From contig NZ_NXNI01000001.1 of NCBI RefSeq assembly GCF_002494345.1, forward strand, positions 62,001 through 126,000: a DNA stretch of 64,000 bases, in the 5' to 3' direction. The notes below the pieces were generated by a model. That model saw only the letters and a program-made list of their open reading frames with translations. It searched no databases and was not told the origin of the DNA. Position numbers and translations under genes: made by a program. Origin of the DNA: Natrinema ejinorense. GTDB lineage: Archaea; Halobacteriota; Halobacteria; Halobacteriales; Natrialbaceae. Below are positions 52,017 to 60,538 of this stretch, in pieces. Within the stretch, counting starts at the first letter, position 1. Every line of letters starts with the position of its first letter.

Positions 52017-53000
52017 TCACTCGAGCCGACCGCCCCGCTGGGCTCGCCGCTTCTCGCTGCCGGTTTCGACTGTTTTCCCAGCGACTCGCTCGTATACCCC
52101 GAGCATCCGGTCGGCCGTCCGGTCGATGCTGACTTCGCGGGCGGCCTCGCGGCCGTTGGAGCGCTCCCCACGCTCGAGGACGTCGATCAACCCCCGAACG
52201 AGTTCCTCGTCGCTGGTGGCGACGCGTGAGGGTTCGACGCCGGCCAGTCGCTCCCGGACGTCGCCGACGTCGACGGCGACGACGGGACAGTTGCAGGCCA
52301 GGGCTTCTTTCACCGAGTTGGGCGAACCCTCGCTGTGGGAGGTCAACAGGAGCGCGTCGGCGGCGTTCATGTAGTCGGGCACGGCATCGTGGTCGACGCC
52401 GTAGACGGTCCGGAGCCGGACCGACCGCTCGAGGAGGTTGTCGACGACGGTCACGATACGCTCGGCGCGTGGGTAATTTTTCACCCCGCGTGCGGGCGAG
52501 TACGGGAAGAGTACGTCGTAGGCGTCCTCCCCGTCGTCCCACCCGACCCGTTCCCTGGCCCGCGCCTGTGGCTCCGGCCGGAACGTCTCGAGGTCGACGC
52601 CGTCGGGGATCACCGTACAGCCGTCGCCGATCACCTCGCGCATCTCCTCGGACATGACGACGACCGCGTCACAGAACGGCGCGGAGAGCCGGCTGATTGG
52701 GCCGACGGGGCCGTGTACGTCCGACCCCCACAGCGAGAGGACGACCGGCGTTCGGAGCTGTGCGAGCGCCATCGGCGCGGTCAACCCGTAGTGGGCGTGG
52801 AGCAGGTCGTAGCCGTTCCTCGCTTCCCGGAGGAGTCGTGGAACGGTTCGGACGTAATCCGTCGGGCTCCGGTCGGTATCGGCGTCGACCGCCCCTGCGA
52901 TCGACACCGTCGAAACGGAGACCCCTCGCTCCTCGAGTGCGTCAACCTGCTGGGTCAGGAACGGGGCGTCTTCGTTCGTCGTCACCGTGAGAACGTCCAT
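52017..53000 (-). CDS. Glycosyltransferase family 4
   Basis: A 327-residue GT-B transferase. It shows HAHYGLTAPMALAQL, LSLWGSDVHG, VIPDGVDLETF and the C-terminal E-x7-E equivalent HSEGSPNSVKEALACNCPVVAVDVGD. The C-terminal 20 residues are basic. The ATG at 53000 is fixed by the island promoter element at 53033-53042, 33 bp upstream. It is divergent from the DUF354 gene, which carries its own copy of the element. Confidence 0.9.
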   Translation of the reverse strand: MDVLTVTTNEDAPFLTQQVDALEERGVSVSTVSIAGAVDADTDRSPTDYVRTVPRLLREARNGYDLLHAHYGLTAPMALAQLRTPVVLSLWGSDVHGPVGPISRLSAPFCDAVVVMSEEMREVIGDGCTVIPDGVDLETFRPEPQARARERVGWDDGEDAYDVLFPYSPARGVKNYPRAERIVTVVDNLLERSVRLRTVYGVDHDAVPDYMNAADALLLTSHSEGSPNSVKEALACNCPVVAVDVGDVRERLAGVEPSRVATSDEELVRGLIDVLERGERSNGREAAREVSIDRTADRMLGVYERVAGKTVETGSEKRRAQRGGRLE

Positions 53001-53032
53001 CTCGAGTCGTGCGCAGGGACGAACCGGAGCCG

Positions 53033-53042
53033 TTTTGTTAGC
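53033..53042 (-). promoter_or_regulatory. Island promoter element CTAACAAAA
   Basis: Minus-strand copy (GCTAACAAAA) with core TAACAAA, 33 bp before the glycosyltransferase start at 53000. It is in TATA position for a leaderless mRNA. Confidence 0.55.
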
Positions 53043-53129
53043 CACCTCGCTCCGGAATTGTTCTTCACGTACAGCTAGATGTGTCTCTCGTAGCCGGTAC
53101 TTTCGGACCGTGGACCCCCGTAGCGATAC

Positions 53130-53139
53130 GATTACAAAG
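53130..53139 (+). promoter_or_regulatory. Island promoter element GATTACAAAG
   Basis: One mismatch to the consensus. It is 26 bp before the ATG at 53165, TATA position for the DUF354 gene. Confidence 0.5.
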
Positions 53140-53164
53140 GGTCGAGGGGGTGTAGGTGTGGCCG

Positions 53165-54268
53165 ATGCGGATCCTCGTCCTGGCCAATACGCCCGCACAC
53201 GTCCACCTGTACCGACACGCCGTCGACCGCCTCGGGCGGGCGGGACACGACGTGCTCGTGCTTACTCGGGAGTACGCCTGTACGACCGATCTCCTCGACT
53301 ATTTCGACGTTCCCTACCGGGTGTACGGCGACCACGAAACGGAGGGCTACTCGACGCTCGCGTTCGGCCGCGAACTGGGTGGCCAGTTCCTCTCGATCGG
53401 GCTCCAGGCGATCCGGTTCGGCCCCGACGTCGTCTTCGGTCGCGGTCCCTACGCGGCCGTCGCCGGCACGCTCACGCGAACGCCGGTCGTGCTCGTACTC
53501 GACGACGAGCCCGGCGATTTCAACCACACCGTCTCGCGTCCCTTCGCCGACTGTATCATTTCCCCCGACGTGACCCGCCGCGATCTCGGCGCCGCCCACT
53601 ATACGTTCGACGGCTTCAAGGAGTGTGCCTATCTCCACCCCGATGTCTTCGAGGGGATCGACAACATCCGCGAGTACCTCGACGTCGATCCCGACGAACC
53701 GTACGTCATCGTGCGGTTCAACGCCCTCGATGCACTCCACGACACCGCGCTCGAGGGGTTCGGACCCGACCAGCGACGGGACCTGATCGACCGTCTCAGC
53801 GAGGCCGCAACCGTCTTCGTCTCCGACGAAGGCGACGAGATGGACCTGCGAGACCTCCCTGCCCGCCCCTACGACCTCCATCCCGCCATGATCCACGACG
53901 CCATGGCCGAGGCCTCGTTGCTGGTCGCCGACACCGGGACGATGGTCAACGAAGCCGCGTTGCTCGGCACGCCCGCCATCCGCTATCGCGGCACCGACGA
54001 TCACGAGTACGGCGAGTTCCAGGAACTCGAGCGCGTCGGCCTGGCCGAGCAGTTCGACGAGTACGACGCGGTCTGCGATCGAGCCCTCGCCCTCCTCGGC
54101 GACGACGAGGTCGGGGCTCGCTGGCAACGCCGCCGGCAGGAGTACGTCGGCGATCTCGTGAACCTGACCGAGCTACTGGTCGATGTGGCTCGATCCCGCG
54201 GGAACCTCGAACGACTCGAGGGCTCGACGAGGCGGGTACTCCGACCCCGATCACAGTCGATCCAATGA
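53165..54268 (+). CDS. DUF354-family protein (UDP-GlcNAc 2-epimerase / GT-B-like)
   Basis: A 367-residue GT-B-fold protein. N-terminal MRILVLANTPAHVHLYRHAVDRLGRAGHDVLVLTREY and the C-terminal MADTGTMVNEAALLGTPAI-like segment (VADTGTMVNEAALLGTPAIRY) place it in the archaeal DUF354 family, which is related to non-hydrolysing UDP-GlcNAc 2-epimerases. It could be an epimerase or glycosyltransferase in the same pathway as the Wbp-like operon. The ATG at 53165 is chosen because the promoter element is 26 bp before it; a GTG at 53156 is the alternative. Confidence 0.8.
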   Translation: MRILVLANTPAHVHLYRHAVDRLGRAGHDVLVLTREYACTTDLLDYFDVPYRVYGDHETEGYSTLAFGRELGGQFLSIGLQAIRFGPDVVFGRGPYAAVAGTLTRTPVVLVLDDEPGDFNHTVSRPFADCIISPDVTRRDLGAAHYTFDGFKECAYLHPDVFEGIDNIREYLDVDPDEPYVIVRFNALDALHDTALEGFGPDQRRDLIDRLSEAATVFVSDEGDEMDLRDLPARPYDLHPAMIHDAMAEASLLVADTGTMVNEAALLGTPAIRYRGTDDHEYGEFQELERVGLAEQFDEYDAVCDRALALLGDDEVGARWQRRRQEYVGDLVNLTELLVDVARSRGNLERLEGSTRRVLRPRSQSIQ

Positions 54269-54364
54269 ACAGTATCAGCACGGACGACGCTCGAGGGCTG
54301 GTATTCAGTCGTCACGAAACGCTTTTATTCACCCTTAGATAATGGGTAACTAGTCCCCTGTCCT

Positions 54365-54571
54365 ATGAGTCTCTCCACACTGCTCAGTGAACTGTTCTCC
54401 GGCACCGATTCCGGCCCGAATGCGGCCGAGCGTGCGACGGGGAACGGCAACGATGGCTCGTCGGTCACGGTCGTCCACGAGTGTCGAACCTGTGGAACGA
54501 ACGTTTCGGCCGAGACGAGCAACTGTCCGGCCTGTGACAGCGAGGATATCGTCACCCACTCGATCGACTGA
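54365..54571 (+). CDS. Small zinc-ribbon protein
   Basis: A 68-residue acidic protein with a C-terminal zinc ribbon, C-x2-C (ECRTCGTNV) and C-x2-C (NCPACDSED). The N-terminal 35 residues are low-complexity. A TATA (CTTTTATTC, about 54322-54331) lies about 35-40 bp before the ATG. A similar CTTTATTCAC precedes another small zinc protein gene at 63747. Nucleic-acid or protein binding is likely; function unknown. Its 3' end leads into a large hairpin. Confidence 0.75.
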   Translation: MSLSTLLSELFSGTDSGPNAAERATGNGNDGSSVTVVHECRTCGTNVSAETSNCPACDSEDIVTHSID

Positions 54572-54573
54572 GA

Positions 54574-54640
54574 CGGTCTGCTGTACCGATGTACCGCGAA
54601 CTGTCTTGCGGGTACGCCGTCGATGGTGTACAGCAGACCG
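54574..54640. terminator. Large perfect hairpin between convergent genes
   Basis: CGGTCTGCTGTAC (54574-54586) pairs perfectly with GTACAGCAGACCG (54628-54640), a 13-bp stem. The 41-nt loop itself contains GTACCGC and GCGGGTAC, which can form a second, bulged stem. It starts 2 bp after the zinc-ribbon gene stop and ends 60 bp before the opposing glycosyltransferase stop. It may be a shared terminator, or a small RNA. Confidence 0.5.
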
Positions 54641-54700
54641 AAGAGTGGCGACGACCGCCCGCAGGATCGAACCGAGATCGCGGCAGGCCCGACGCTGCGG

Positions 54701-55813
54701 TCACCGTTCGGGCGGATACTGGCCCGCCGCTCGATCGTCGGGATCGCGGTCCGGCTCTCGGTCGGCGTCGCGATTCCGTTCTCGGTCGCCGTCGTGGTCA
54801 GCACACGGTACCGAGAGCTCCTCGTTCGCCTCGGCGTCGAGCCGAATCGCGGTGCCAAGCGAGACGACGCCGAGCAGCGTAGCGACGAACGAGGAGATGC
54901 CAGCGGTGAAGCCGTCCGTTCCGGTCGTCGCTCGGAGGGCAGAGCGGGCCAGCCCCGCGAGTCCGCCGGCCAGGCCCACCGTACCAGCACCGTAGTAGAC
55001 GATCGCGGGATCGAACGATCTGACCGCGTACTGGGTCTTCAGCCGCCAGCAGAAGCTCCGGAGCAACAGCAGGGAGACGAACCGGACGAAGGGCACGTAC
55101 CTGATGCTGCTTTCCTCGTCGCCGTAGACGGCTTCCATGGGAACGTCCGCGACTCGACAGCCCGCCACGTTGAGATGGGTGAGCAAATGATTGAGGAAGC
55201 CATACTGGTCGGTGACCGACTCGAGGTCGAGCTCCTCGATCGCGTCCCGAGAGATGGCGGTGTAGCCGTTCTGTGGGTCGCCGATCGACCAGTAGCCGGA
55301 CGCGAACTTCGAGAGGGCGGTGAGCATCACGTTCCCGACGAACCGGAACGTCGACATCGCGTCGCGATCCGCCGGGTCGCTGAGACGATTGCCCTTGGCG
55401 TATGCCACCTCGCCCGTGACGACCGGATCGATGATCCGATCGAGGATTTCCGGATCCATCTGTCCGTCACCGTTCATGACGGCGACGACGTCCATTCCGT
55501 CCTCGGCGGCCCGTCGGTAGCCGGTCTTGACCGCCGCTCCGTAGCCGCGGTTTTCCTCGTGACGGATCGGGACGACGCGGCGGTCGTCGCCGCCGTCGGC
55601 CACCGGCAACGCGCGCTCGGTCGCGTCGCTCGCTTCCGCTGCGTTGATCCGTTCGGCGACCCGCCGGATCACGTCCCAGCTGTCGTCGGGCGAGCTGTCG
55701 TCGATCGCGTAGATCCGATCGACGAAGTCGGGAACCGTCTCGATGACGCGGCCGACGAACGCCGCCTCGTCGTAGGCCGTGACGACGACGGCGATCCGTT
55801 TGCCCTTATACAT
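54701..55813 (-). CDS. Glycosyltransferase family 2
   Basis: A 370-residue GT-A transferase. It shows VVVTAYDEAAFVGRVIETVP, VMNGDGQMDPEILD (metal-binding D-x-D type) and GYTAISRDAIEELDL. Two membrane helices follow at about 265-285 and 300-320, as in archaeal dolichol-phosphate sugar transferases. The last 40 residues are a charged D/R/E tail. It is the last gene of a five-gene operon and overlaps the upstream dehydrogenase by 8 bp. It probably transfers the sugar made by that operon to a lipid carrier. Confidence 0.88.
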   Translation of the reverse strand: MYKGKRIAVVVTAYDEAAFVGRVIETVPDFVDRIYAIDDSSPDDSWDVIRRVAERINAAEASDATERALPVADGGDDRRVVPIRHEENRGYGAAVKTGYRRAAEDGMDVVAVMNGDGQMDPEILDRIIDPVVTGEVAYAKGNRLSDPADRDAMSTFRFVGNVMLTALSKFASGYWSIGDPQNGYTAISRDAIEELDLESVTDQYGFLNHLLTHLNVAGCRVADVPMEAVYGDEESSIRYVPFVRFVSLLLLRSFCWRLKTQYAVRSFDPAIVYYGAGTVGLAGGLAGLARSALRATTGTDGFTAGISSFVATLLGVVSLGTAIRLDAEANEELSVPCADHDGDRERNRDADREPDRDPDDRAAGQYPPER

Positions 55814-57299
55814 CCGTCCGTCCGTCCGTCGTCGCGTTCGTCGGCGTCGATACGGTTCGACCGGTCTCTCCGCTTCGCTCGTCCCCACGCGGCGGTCGGC
55901 CGTCGCTCGAGCCCGCGAGGTCGTACTCCCGGTGGGCCGTCGCCGAGAGATCGATCGCGTCCCGGCCGTCGACGACCACCATCGGCTCGAGGGCCTCCCA
56001 GTCGATCCGGTCGAACGCCCCGTGTGGGGTGACCATCACGGCGGCGTCGAACGCCTCGGCCGGGAGGTCGTCGATCGTCACCGCTCGAGCACCGTACTCG
56101 GAGGGGTCGACGAGCGGGTCGATGCCCGCGACGTCCGTCCCCCGCTCGAGTAGCCCGTCGATGACTCCCAGGGCTGGCGACGCGCGAGTCTCCTCGACCC
56201 CTGGCCGATACGTCACGCCGAGAACGACGACCGAGGCCGCCGCGAGGTCCGTCCCCGCTTCCTCGAGTTCGCGCTCGAGGCGCTCGACGACGACCGCGGG
56301 CATTCCGTCGTTGACCCGGCGAGCCGTCCGCGTGACGTCCATGGGCTCGTCGGTTCTCTCGAGCAGGAAGTGCGGGTAGTAGGGGATGCAGTGGCCGCCG
56401 ACGCCCGGACCGGGATCGTGCAGCTGGCACATCGGCAGGTCGTTGGCCGTCTCGATCGCTTCGCGAACGGAAATCTCGAGTTCGTCCGCGAGCCGACCCA
56501 GCTCGTTGGCCAGGCCGATGTTGACGTCGCGGTAGATCCCCTCGAACACCTTGACGGCCTCCGCCGTCGTCGCGTCCGAGACGGGGTGGACCTCGTTCGC
56601 CGAGAGTTCGTCGTAGACGATCGCCGCGGCCCGCGTGCTCTCCGAATCGACGCCGCCGACGACTTTCGGGTACTGGCCGCGGATGTCCCGGAGCGCCGTC
56701 CCCGAGGACGTTCGTTCCGGACAGAAGGCGAGTCCGAACGCGTCTGTCGAGAGCCCGCTCTCGCTTGCGAGGTGCGGGCGGAGGACGTCGCGACAGGTTC
56801 CGGGGGGGAGCGTCGACTCGGCGATCACCAGATCGCCGGGGGCCAGGCCGGCCGCGATATCGTCGGCCACCGATTCGACCGTCGTCAAGTTCGGCTCGTT
56901 CTCGTCGTCCAGCAGCGTCGGGACAATGAGCACGTGGATCCGCGCCGTGTGGGCAGCGGCTGTCCCGGCGGTCGTCGCGGCGAGCCGACCGGCCCCGACC
57001 TGTCGGGCGACCAGCTCGTCGAGGCCGGGTTCGCCGACGACGTGGCTCTCGCCGTCGGCGACCGTCTCGACGACGGCGGGATCGACGTCGACCCCGATCA
57101 CGTTCCCCGTCGTCTCGGCGTAGACCGCCGCGAGCGGGAGCCCCATCTTGCCGAGCCCGTAGACCGCGACCGGCAACTCGCCGTTCCGAAGCTGGTCACG
57201 CTGCTCGTCGGGCGACTGGCTCGAGTCGTAGAGCCCGTCGCTGGGCTGGCCCTCCGTCCCCTCGTCCCCGTCGATGCCGTCGATCGGTCGCTCCACCAT
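55806..57299 (-). CDS. UDP-N-acetyl-hexosamine 6-dehydrogenase (WbpA/WecC-like)
   Basis: A 497-residue nucleotide-sugar dehydrogenase. The NAD site is VAVYGLGKMGLPLAAVYAE, the central domain has GLAFCPERTSSG, and the catalytic Cys lies in GPGVGGHCIPYYPHFL. The C-terminal UDP-binding domain has VVVLGVTYRPGVEETRASP. It oxidises C6 of UDP-GlcNAc or UDP-ManNAc to a uronic acid. The operon context (DegT, Gfo/Idh, acetyltransferase) favours the WbpA role in 2,3-diacetamido-uronate synthesis. The ATG overlaps the previous stop by 1 bp. Confidence 0.9.
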   Translation of the reverse strand: MVERPIDGIDGDEGTEGQPSDGLYDSSQSPDEQRDQLRNGELPVAVYGLGKMGLPLAAVYAETTGNVIGVDVDPAVVETVADGESHVVGEPGLDELVARQVGAGRLAATTAGTAAAHTARIHVLIVPTLLDDENEPNLTTVESVADDIAAGLAPGDLVIAESTLPPGTCRDVLRPHLASESGLSTDAFGLAFCPERTSSGTALRDIRGQYPKVVGGVDSESTRAAAIVYDELSANEVHPVSDATTAEAVKVFEGIYRDVNIGLANELGRLADELEISVREAIETANDLPMCQLHDPGPGVGGHCIPYYPHFLLERTDEPMDVTRTARRVNDGMPAVVVERLERELEEAGTDLAAASVVVLGVTYRPGVEETRASPALGVIDGLLERGTDVAGIDPLVDPSEYGARAVTIDDLPAEAFDAAVMVTPHGAFDRIDWEALEPMVVVDGRDAIDLSATAHREYDLAGSSDGRPPRGDERSGETGRTVSTPTNATTDGRTDV

Positions 57300-58321
57300 C
57301 AGACCTCCACCTCCCGTTCGCGTGGCGGGTCGTCGCTGTCTTCGTTCGGCCCCATGGCGAGTCGATCGATCAGCTGTACCGTCTCGAGGGCCCGGATGCC
57401 GTCTTCGGCGGTGACCGTCGGTTCGGACCCGGTCCGGACGGCCTCGACGAACGACTCGAGTTCGTTCCGGAGCGGCTCGCCGGTATCGACACGCGGTCGC
57501 TCGACGACGCTCTCGTGGCGGTAGCGCGGCTGGCCGTCGTCCGAGAGATAGGTCGGATAGGAATCGCGGTGGATCAACACCGACTGCTCGAGGTAGTCGA
57601 CTTCGACGAGACACTCGCGGGCGGTGACGGTGAGCTTTCGTACTTTCTTTTGCGTGACGCGGCTGGCCGTCACCGTCGCGACGGCGTCGCCGTACTCGAT
57701 CGTCGCGGTGGCGTACTGGCCGTTTTCGGTCCCCATCGCGGCGACCGAGCGGGGCCGTTCGCCGAGGAGCGAGCCGACGACATCGACGTCGTGGACCATC
57801 AGGTCGAAGCTGACGTTGTCCGTCGTCGTTCGATCAATCGGCGGGCCCAGCCGCTGGGCTTCGATGGCGATCACGTCCAGGTCGTCGATCAGCGCGTCGA
57901 CCGCCTGGACCGCGGGGTTGAACCGTTCGATGTGACCGACCTGTAGGACCCGCCCCGCCTCGCGGGCCTGCTCGGCCAGTCGCTCGCCCTGGTCGACGGT
58001 TTCGGCGATCGGCTTCTCGACCAGCACGTGGACTCCCGCCTCGAGACACGTCGAGACCACGTCGGCGTGGGCGGCGGTCGGGACGGCGACCGTCACTGCC
58101 TCACACCGCTCGAGGAGCGTCTCGAGGGGGAGCGATTCGGTATCGAACGCGTCGGCGACTCGGTCGGCGATCTCGTCGTCCCGGTCGGTCACGCCGACGA
58201 GGTCGACGGTCGGTAGTTCGTCGTAGACGCGCGCGTGGTTTTCACCCATAGCGCCGACGCCGATGACGCCGGCCCGGATCGGTTCCTCGGTCGTCGCGTC
58301 CGTCCGTCGGTTCGTACTCAT
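57299..58321 (-). CDS. Gfo/Idh/MocA oxidoreductase (WbpB-like)
   Basis: A 340-residue NAD-dependent sugar oxidoreductase. The cofactor motif is AGVIGVGAMGENHARVY, the catalytic Lys is in VLVEKPIAE, and GHIERFNPAVQAV follows. That last segment, and the neighbours, resemble WbpB, which oxidises C3 of UDP-GlcNAcA before transamination. It overlaps the DegT gene by 4 bp. A different 3-dehydrogenase specificity cannot be excluded. Confidence 0.88.
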   Translation of the reverse strand: MSTNRRTDATTEEPIRAGVIGVGAMGENHARVYDELPTVDLVGVTDRDDEIADRVADAFDTESLPLETLLERCEAVTVAVPTAAHADVVSTCLEAGVHVLVEKPIAETVDQGERLAEQAREAGRVLQVGHIERFNPAVQAVDALIDDLDVIAIEAQRLGPPIDRTTTDNVSFDLMVHDVDVVGSLLGERPRSVAAMGTENGQYATATIEYGDAVATVTASRVTQKKVRKLTVTARECLVEVDYLEQSVLIHRDSYPTYLSDDGQPRYRHESVVERPRVDTGEPLRNELESFVEAVRTGSEPTVTAEDGIRALETVQLIDRLAMGPNEDSDDPPREREVEV

Positions 58322-59484
58322 TGGGTGGCAAAGTGATCGCGGACTGTTTCGACGACGGTCCGTCGGTCGCGCTTCGAGAGGCCGGGATGGACGGGCACGG
58401 AGAGGACTTCCTGGGCCGCTCGCTCGGCCCGCGGCAACCGTGCCGCGGCCGTGCTGACCGTCTCGTAGGCCGGCTGGCGGTGGATCGGCGTTTCGTAGTA
58501 GATCCCGGTTCCGACGTCGCGTTCGGAGAGCGTCGCCTTGAGGGCGTCGCGCTCCGCCGTTCGGATCGTATACTGGTGATAGACGTGACGGGTTCCCGCC
58601 GGTTCCGTCGGCGTCTCGAGGGGGAGGTCGGCCAGACGCTCGTCGTAGTAGGCGGCGTTCTCCCGCCGGGCGCGATTGAACTCGGGCAGCCGCTCGAGTT
58701 GGGCGCGCCCGATCGCCGCCGCGATGCTGGTCATCCGATAGTTGTGCCCGAGGGCGGCGTGATCGTAGCCGTCGGTTCCGTCCGCCTGCCGGCCGTGGTC
58801 GACGTAACTCGCGGCCCGGTCGGCGATGTCGTCGCGGTCGGTGACGATCATTCCACCCTCGCCGCTGGTCATGTTCTTCGTCGGATAAAACGAGAAGCAG
58901 GCGGCGTCGCCGAACTGGCCGACTCGCCGGCCGTCGATCTTCGCGCCGTGGGCCTGACAGGCGTCCTCGACGACGAACAGGTCGTGTTCGGCCGCGAGGT
59001 CACACAGCGCCGGCATCGCCGCGGGGAGGCCGTAGAGATGAACGGGGAGGATTCCGACGATGTCGTCTCGCTCGCCGAGTACACGTTCCACCTCGGCGGG
59101 AGCCAGCGTGTACGTCTCGGGATCGATATCGGCGAAGACGGGTTTGCCCCCGGCCAGCCGAATCGCGTTCGCACTCGCGACGAACGAAAACGGCGAGGTG
59201 ATCACCGCGTCGCCCTCCTCGAGCCCGATGGCCTCGAGCGTGGCGTGTAACGCGGCCGTCCCGTTGGCCGTCGCGACCGCCTCGTCGGCGTTGCAGTAGG
59301 CCGCGAATTCCGCCTCGAAGCGCCTGACTTCCGGCCCGTCGGCGAGCCGGCCGTCCGCGAGGAGGGCCTCGACTCGCGTGCGGGCATCGGCGCCGAGTTC
59401 CGGATCGGCGATCGGCACCGGCGTCGGCTCGCCGTCGGGGTCGATGTCCGGACCGCTCTCGGCGTTCGGTTCGGAGTCGCTCAT
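58318..59484 (-). CDS. DegT/DnrJ/EryC1/StrS aminotransferase (WbpE-like)
   Basis: A 388-residue PLP-dependent sugar aminotransferase. It shows AVATANGTAALHATLEAIG, ITSPFSFVASANAI, the pocket Asp in FVVEDACQAHGA and the PLP-lysine region CFSFYPTKNMTSGEGGMIVT. In WbpE the enzyme transfers an amino group to C3 of UDP-3-keto-GlcNAcA; that role is inferred from the operon. It overlaps both neighbours by 4 bp. Confidence 0.92.
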   Translation of the reverse strand: MSDSEPNAESGPDIDPDGEPTPVPIADPELGADARTRVEALLADGRLADGPEVRRFEAEFAAYCNADEAVATANGTAALHATLEAIGLEEGDAVITSPFSFVASANAIRLAGGKPVFADIDPETYTLAPAEVERVLGERDDIVGILPVHLYGLPAAMPALCDLAAEHDLFVVEDACQAHGAKIDGRRVGQFGDAACFSFYPTKNMTSGEGGMIVTDRDDIADRAASYVDHGRQADGTDGYDHAALGHNYRMTSIAAAIGRAQLERLPEFNRARRENAAYYDERLADLPLETPTEPAGTRHVYHQYTIRTAERDALKATLSERDVGTGIYYETPIHRQPAYETVSTAAARLPRAERAAQEVLSVPVHPGLSKRDRRTVVETVRDHFATQ

Positions 59485-60071
59485 GCGAGCTGATTCGCCC
59501 CCTCGAGTGGCTCCGGGAGTTCCTGGACGGTAGCCGGCGTCCCAACGGCGAGGCTGTCGGCCGGGACGTCCGTGGTGACGACGGCTCCGGCCGCCACGAA
59601 CGCGTTCTCGCCCACGGTAACGCCAGGCAACAGGGTCGCGTTCGCCCCGATCGACGCGCCGTCCTCGATCGTCGGCCCCTCGAGCCCGTCGTCGGTTCGG
59701 ACGGGATACTCGTCGTTCGTCAACACGGCACCCGGCCCGACGAAGACGTTACTGCCGATCGTCGTCCGCGTCGGAACGTAGACGTTCGTCTGGAGACTGA
59801 CGTCGTCACCGATCGTCGTCTCGCCGTCGATGACGGTTTTCGTGCCGACGAGGACGTCGTCACCAATCGTCGTCCCCTCACGGACCAGCACGTCGTGTCC
59901 AGTCGCGAACCCGTCGCCGATCGTCACGTCGCCGTAGACGATCGACCCGGCCCTGATCGTCGCACCGTCGCCGATTCGGGTCGGCTCGTCGAACGCGCCG
60001 TAGCCGACCGTCGCGTCCGCGTCGACGGTACAGTCGTCGCCGCGAACGACATCGCGTACCGTTTCGCTCAT
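59481..60071 (-). CDS. Hexapeptide-repeat acetyltransferase (WbpD-like)
   Basis: A 196-residue left-handed beta-helix acyltransferase. Isoleucine/valine hexapeptide repeats run through residues about 30-160 (IGDGATIRAGSIVYGDVTIGDGF, IGDDVSLQTNVYVPTRTTIGSNVFVG, IEDGASIGANATLLPGVTVGENAFV). WbpD-type enzymes acetylate the new 3-amino group. It is the first gene of the five-gene operon. The nearest promoter element is 174 bp upstream (60245-60254), implying a long leader. Confidence 0.9.
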   Translation of the reverse strand: MSETVRDVVRGDDCTVDADATVGYGAFDEPTRIGDGATIRAGSIVYGDVTIGDGFATGHDVLVREGTTIGDDVLVGTKTVIDGETTIGDDVSLQTNVYVPTRTTIGSNVFVGPGAVLTNDEYPVRTDDGLEGPTIEDGASIGANATLLPGVTVGENAFVAAGAVVTTDVPADSLAVGTPATVQELPEPLEGANQLA

Positions 60072-60538
60072 CGGCGACCACCCTCCTCGTCATCGGACCC
60101 GTGTGGGCCCCTCGAGCGGACCCGACGACGGCGTGTCGTGGCGTCGGTCCGGACCGCTAGTCGATGCTGTGGTCGGTCGCATATTCGTATCATAGTGAAT
60201 CGATACCCGCGTGGGCAATCGTGCTCAACCAGCCGGTAACGAGGCTTTGTTATCCCCGGCTTGAGCGTCCCGTAGCCACGAACTACAGCGTCGCCGAGAC
60301 GGGCGACCGCGATCGCCCTGCGTAACCCGCGTCCCGTCGCGATAGGGGCCGCCGAGCCCGATGAGATCCCTGAAACGTCGACGGAGCCGTCAGTCATCGG
60401 CGCTAACTGGTACAATTCCCTTTCGGGTGGGTAGCAGAGTGATAGTAAAGTGTCACAGGCTGGCATCCAGAGGTGTGAGGTATCCGACTACATCCGGGAG
60501 ACCGGAACGGGGTCCAATCCGATACGACGAGGGGACAC
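60072..60538. other. 467-bp divergent intergenic region
   Basis: It lies between the Wbp-like operon and the DUF7344-type gene. It contains the minus-strand island promoter element (60245-60254), a 6-bp inverted repeat GGGCGA/TCGCCC (60301-60318) and a GTGATAGTAAAGTGTCAC stretch about 80-100 bp before the plus-strand gene. No convincing coding frame; the minus-strand frame 60068-60466 is Arg-rich and not protein-like. Confidence 0.5.
60245..60254 (-). promoter_or_regulatory. Island promoter element GATAACAAAG
   Basis: Exact consensus copy on the minus strand, 174 bp before the first gene of the Wbp-like operon. It probably drives that operon through a leader of about 145 nt. Confidence 0.5.

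Noticed and set aside
60068-60466. A 132-codon minus-strand frame upstream of the acetyltransferase
   Set aside because: Its C-terminal half is Arg-rich and it includes the island promoter element; not protein-like.
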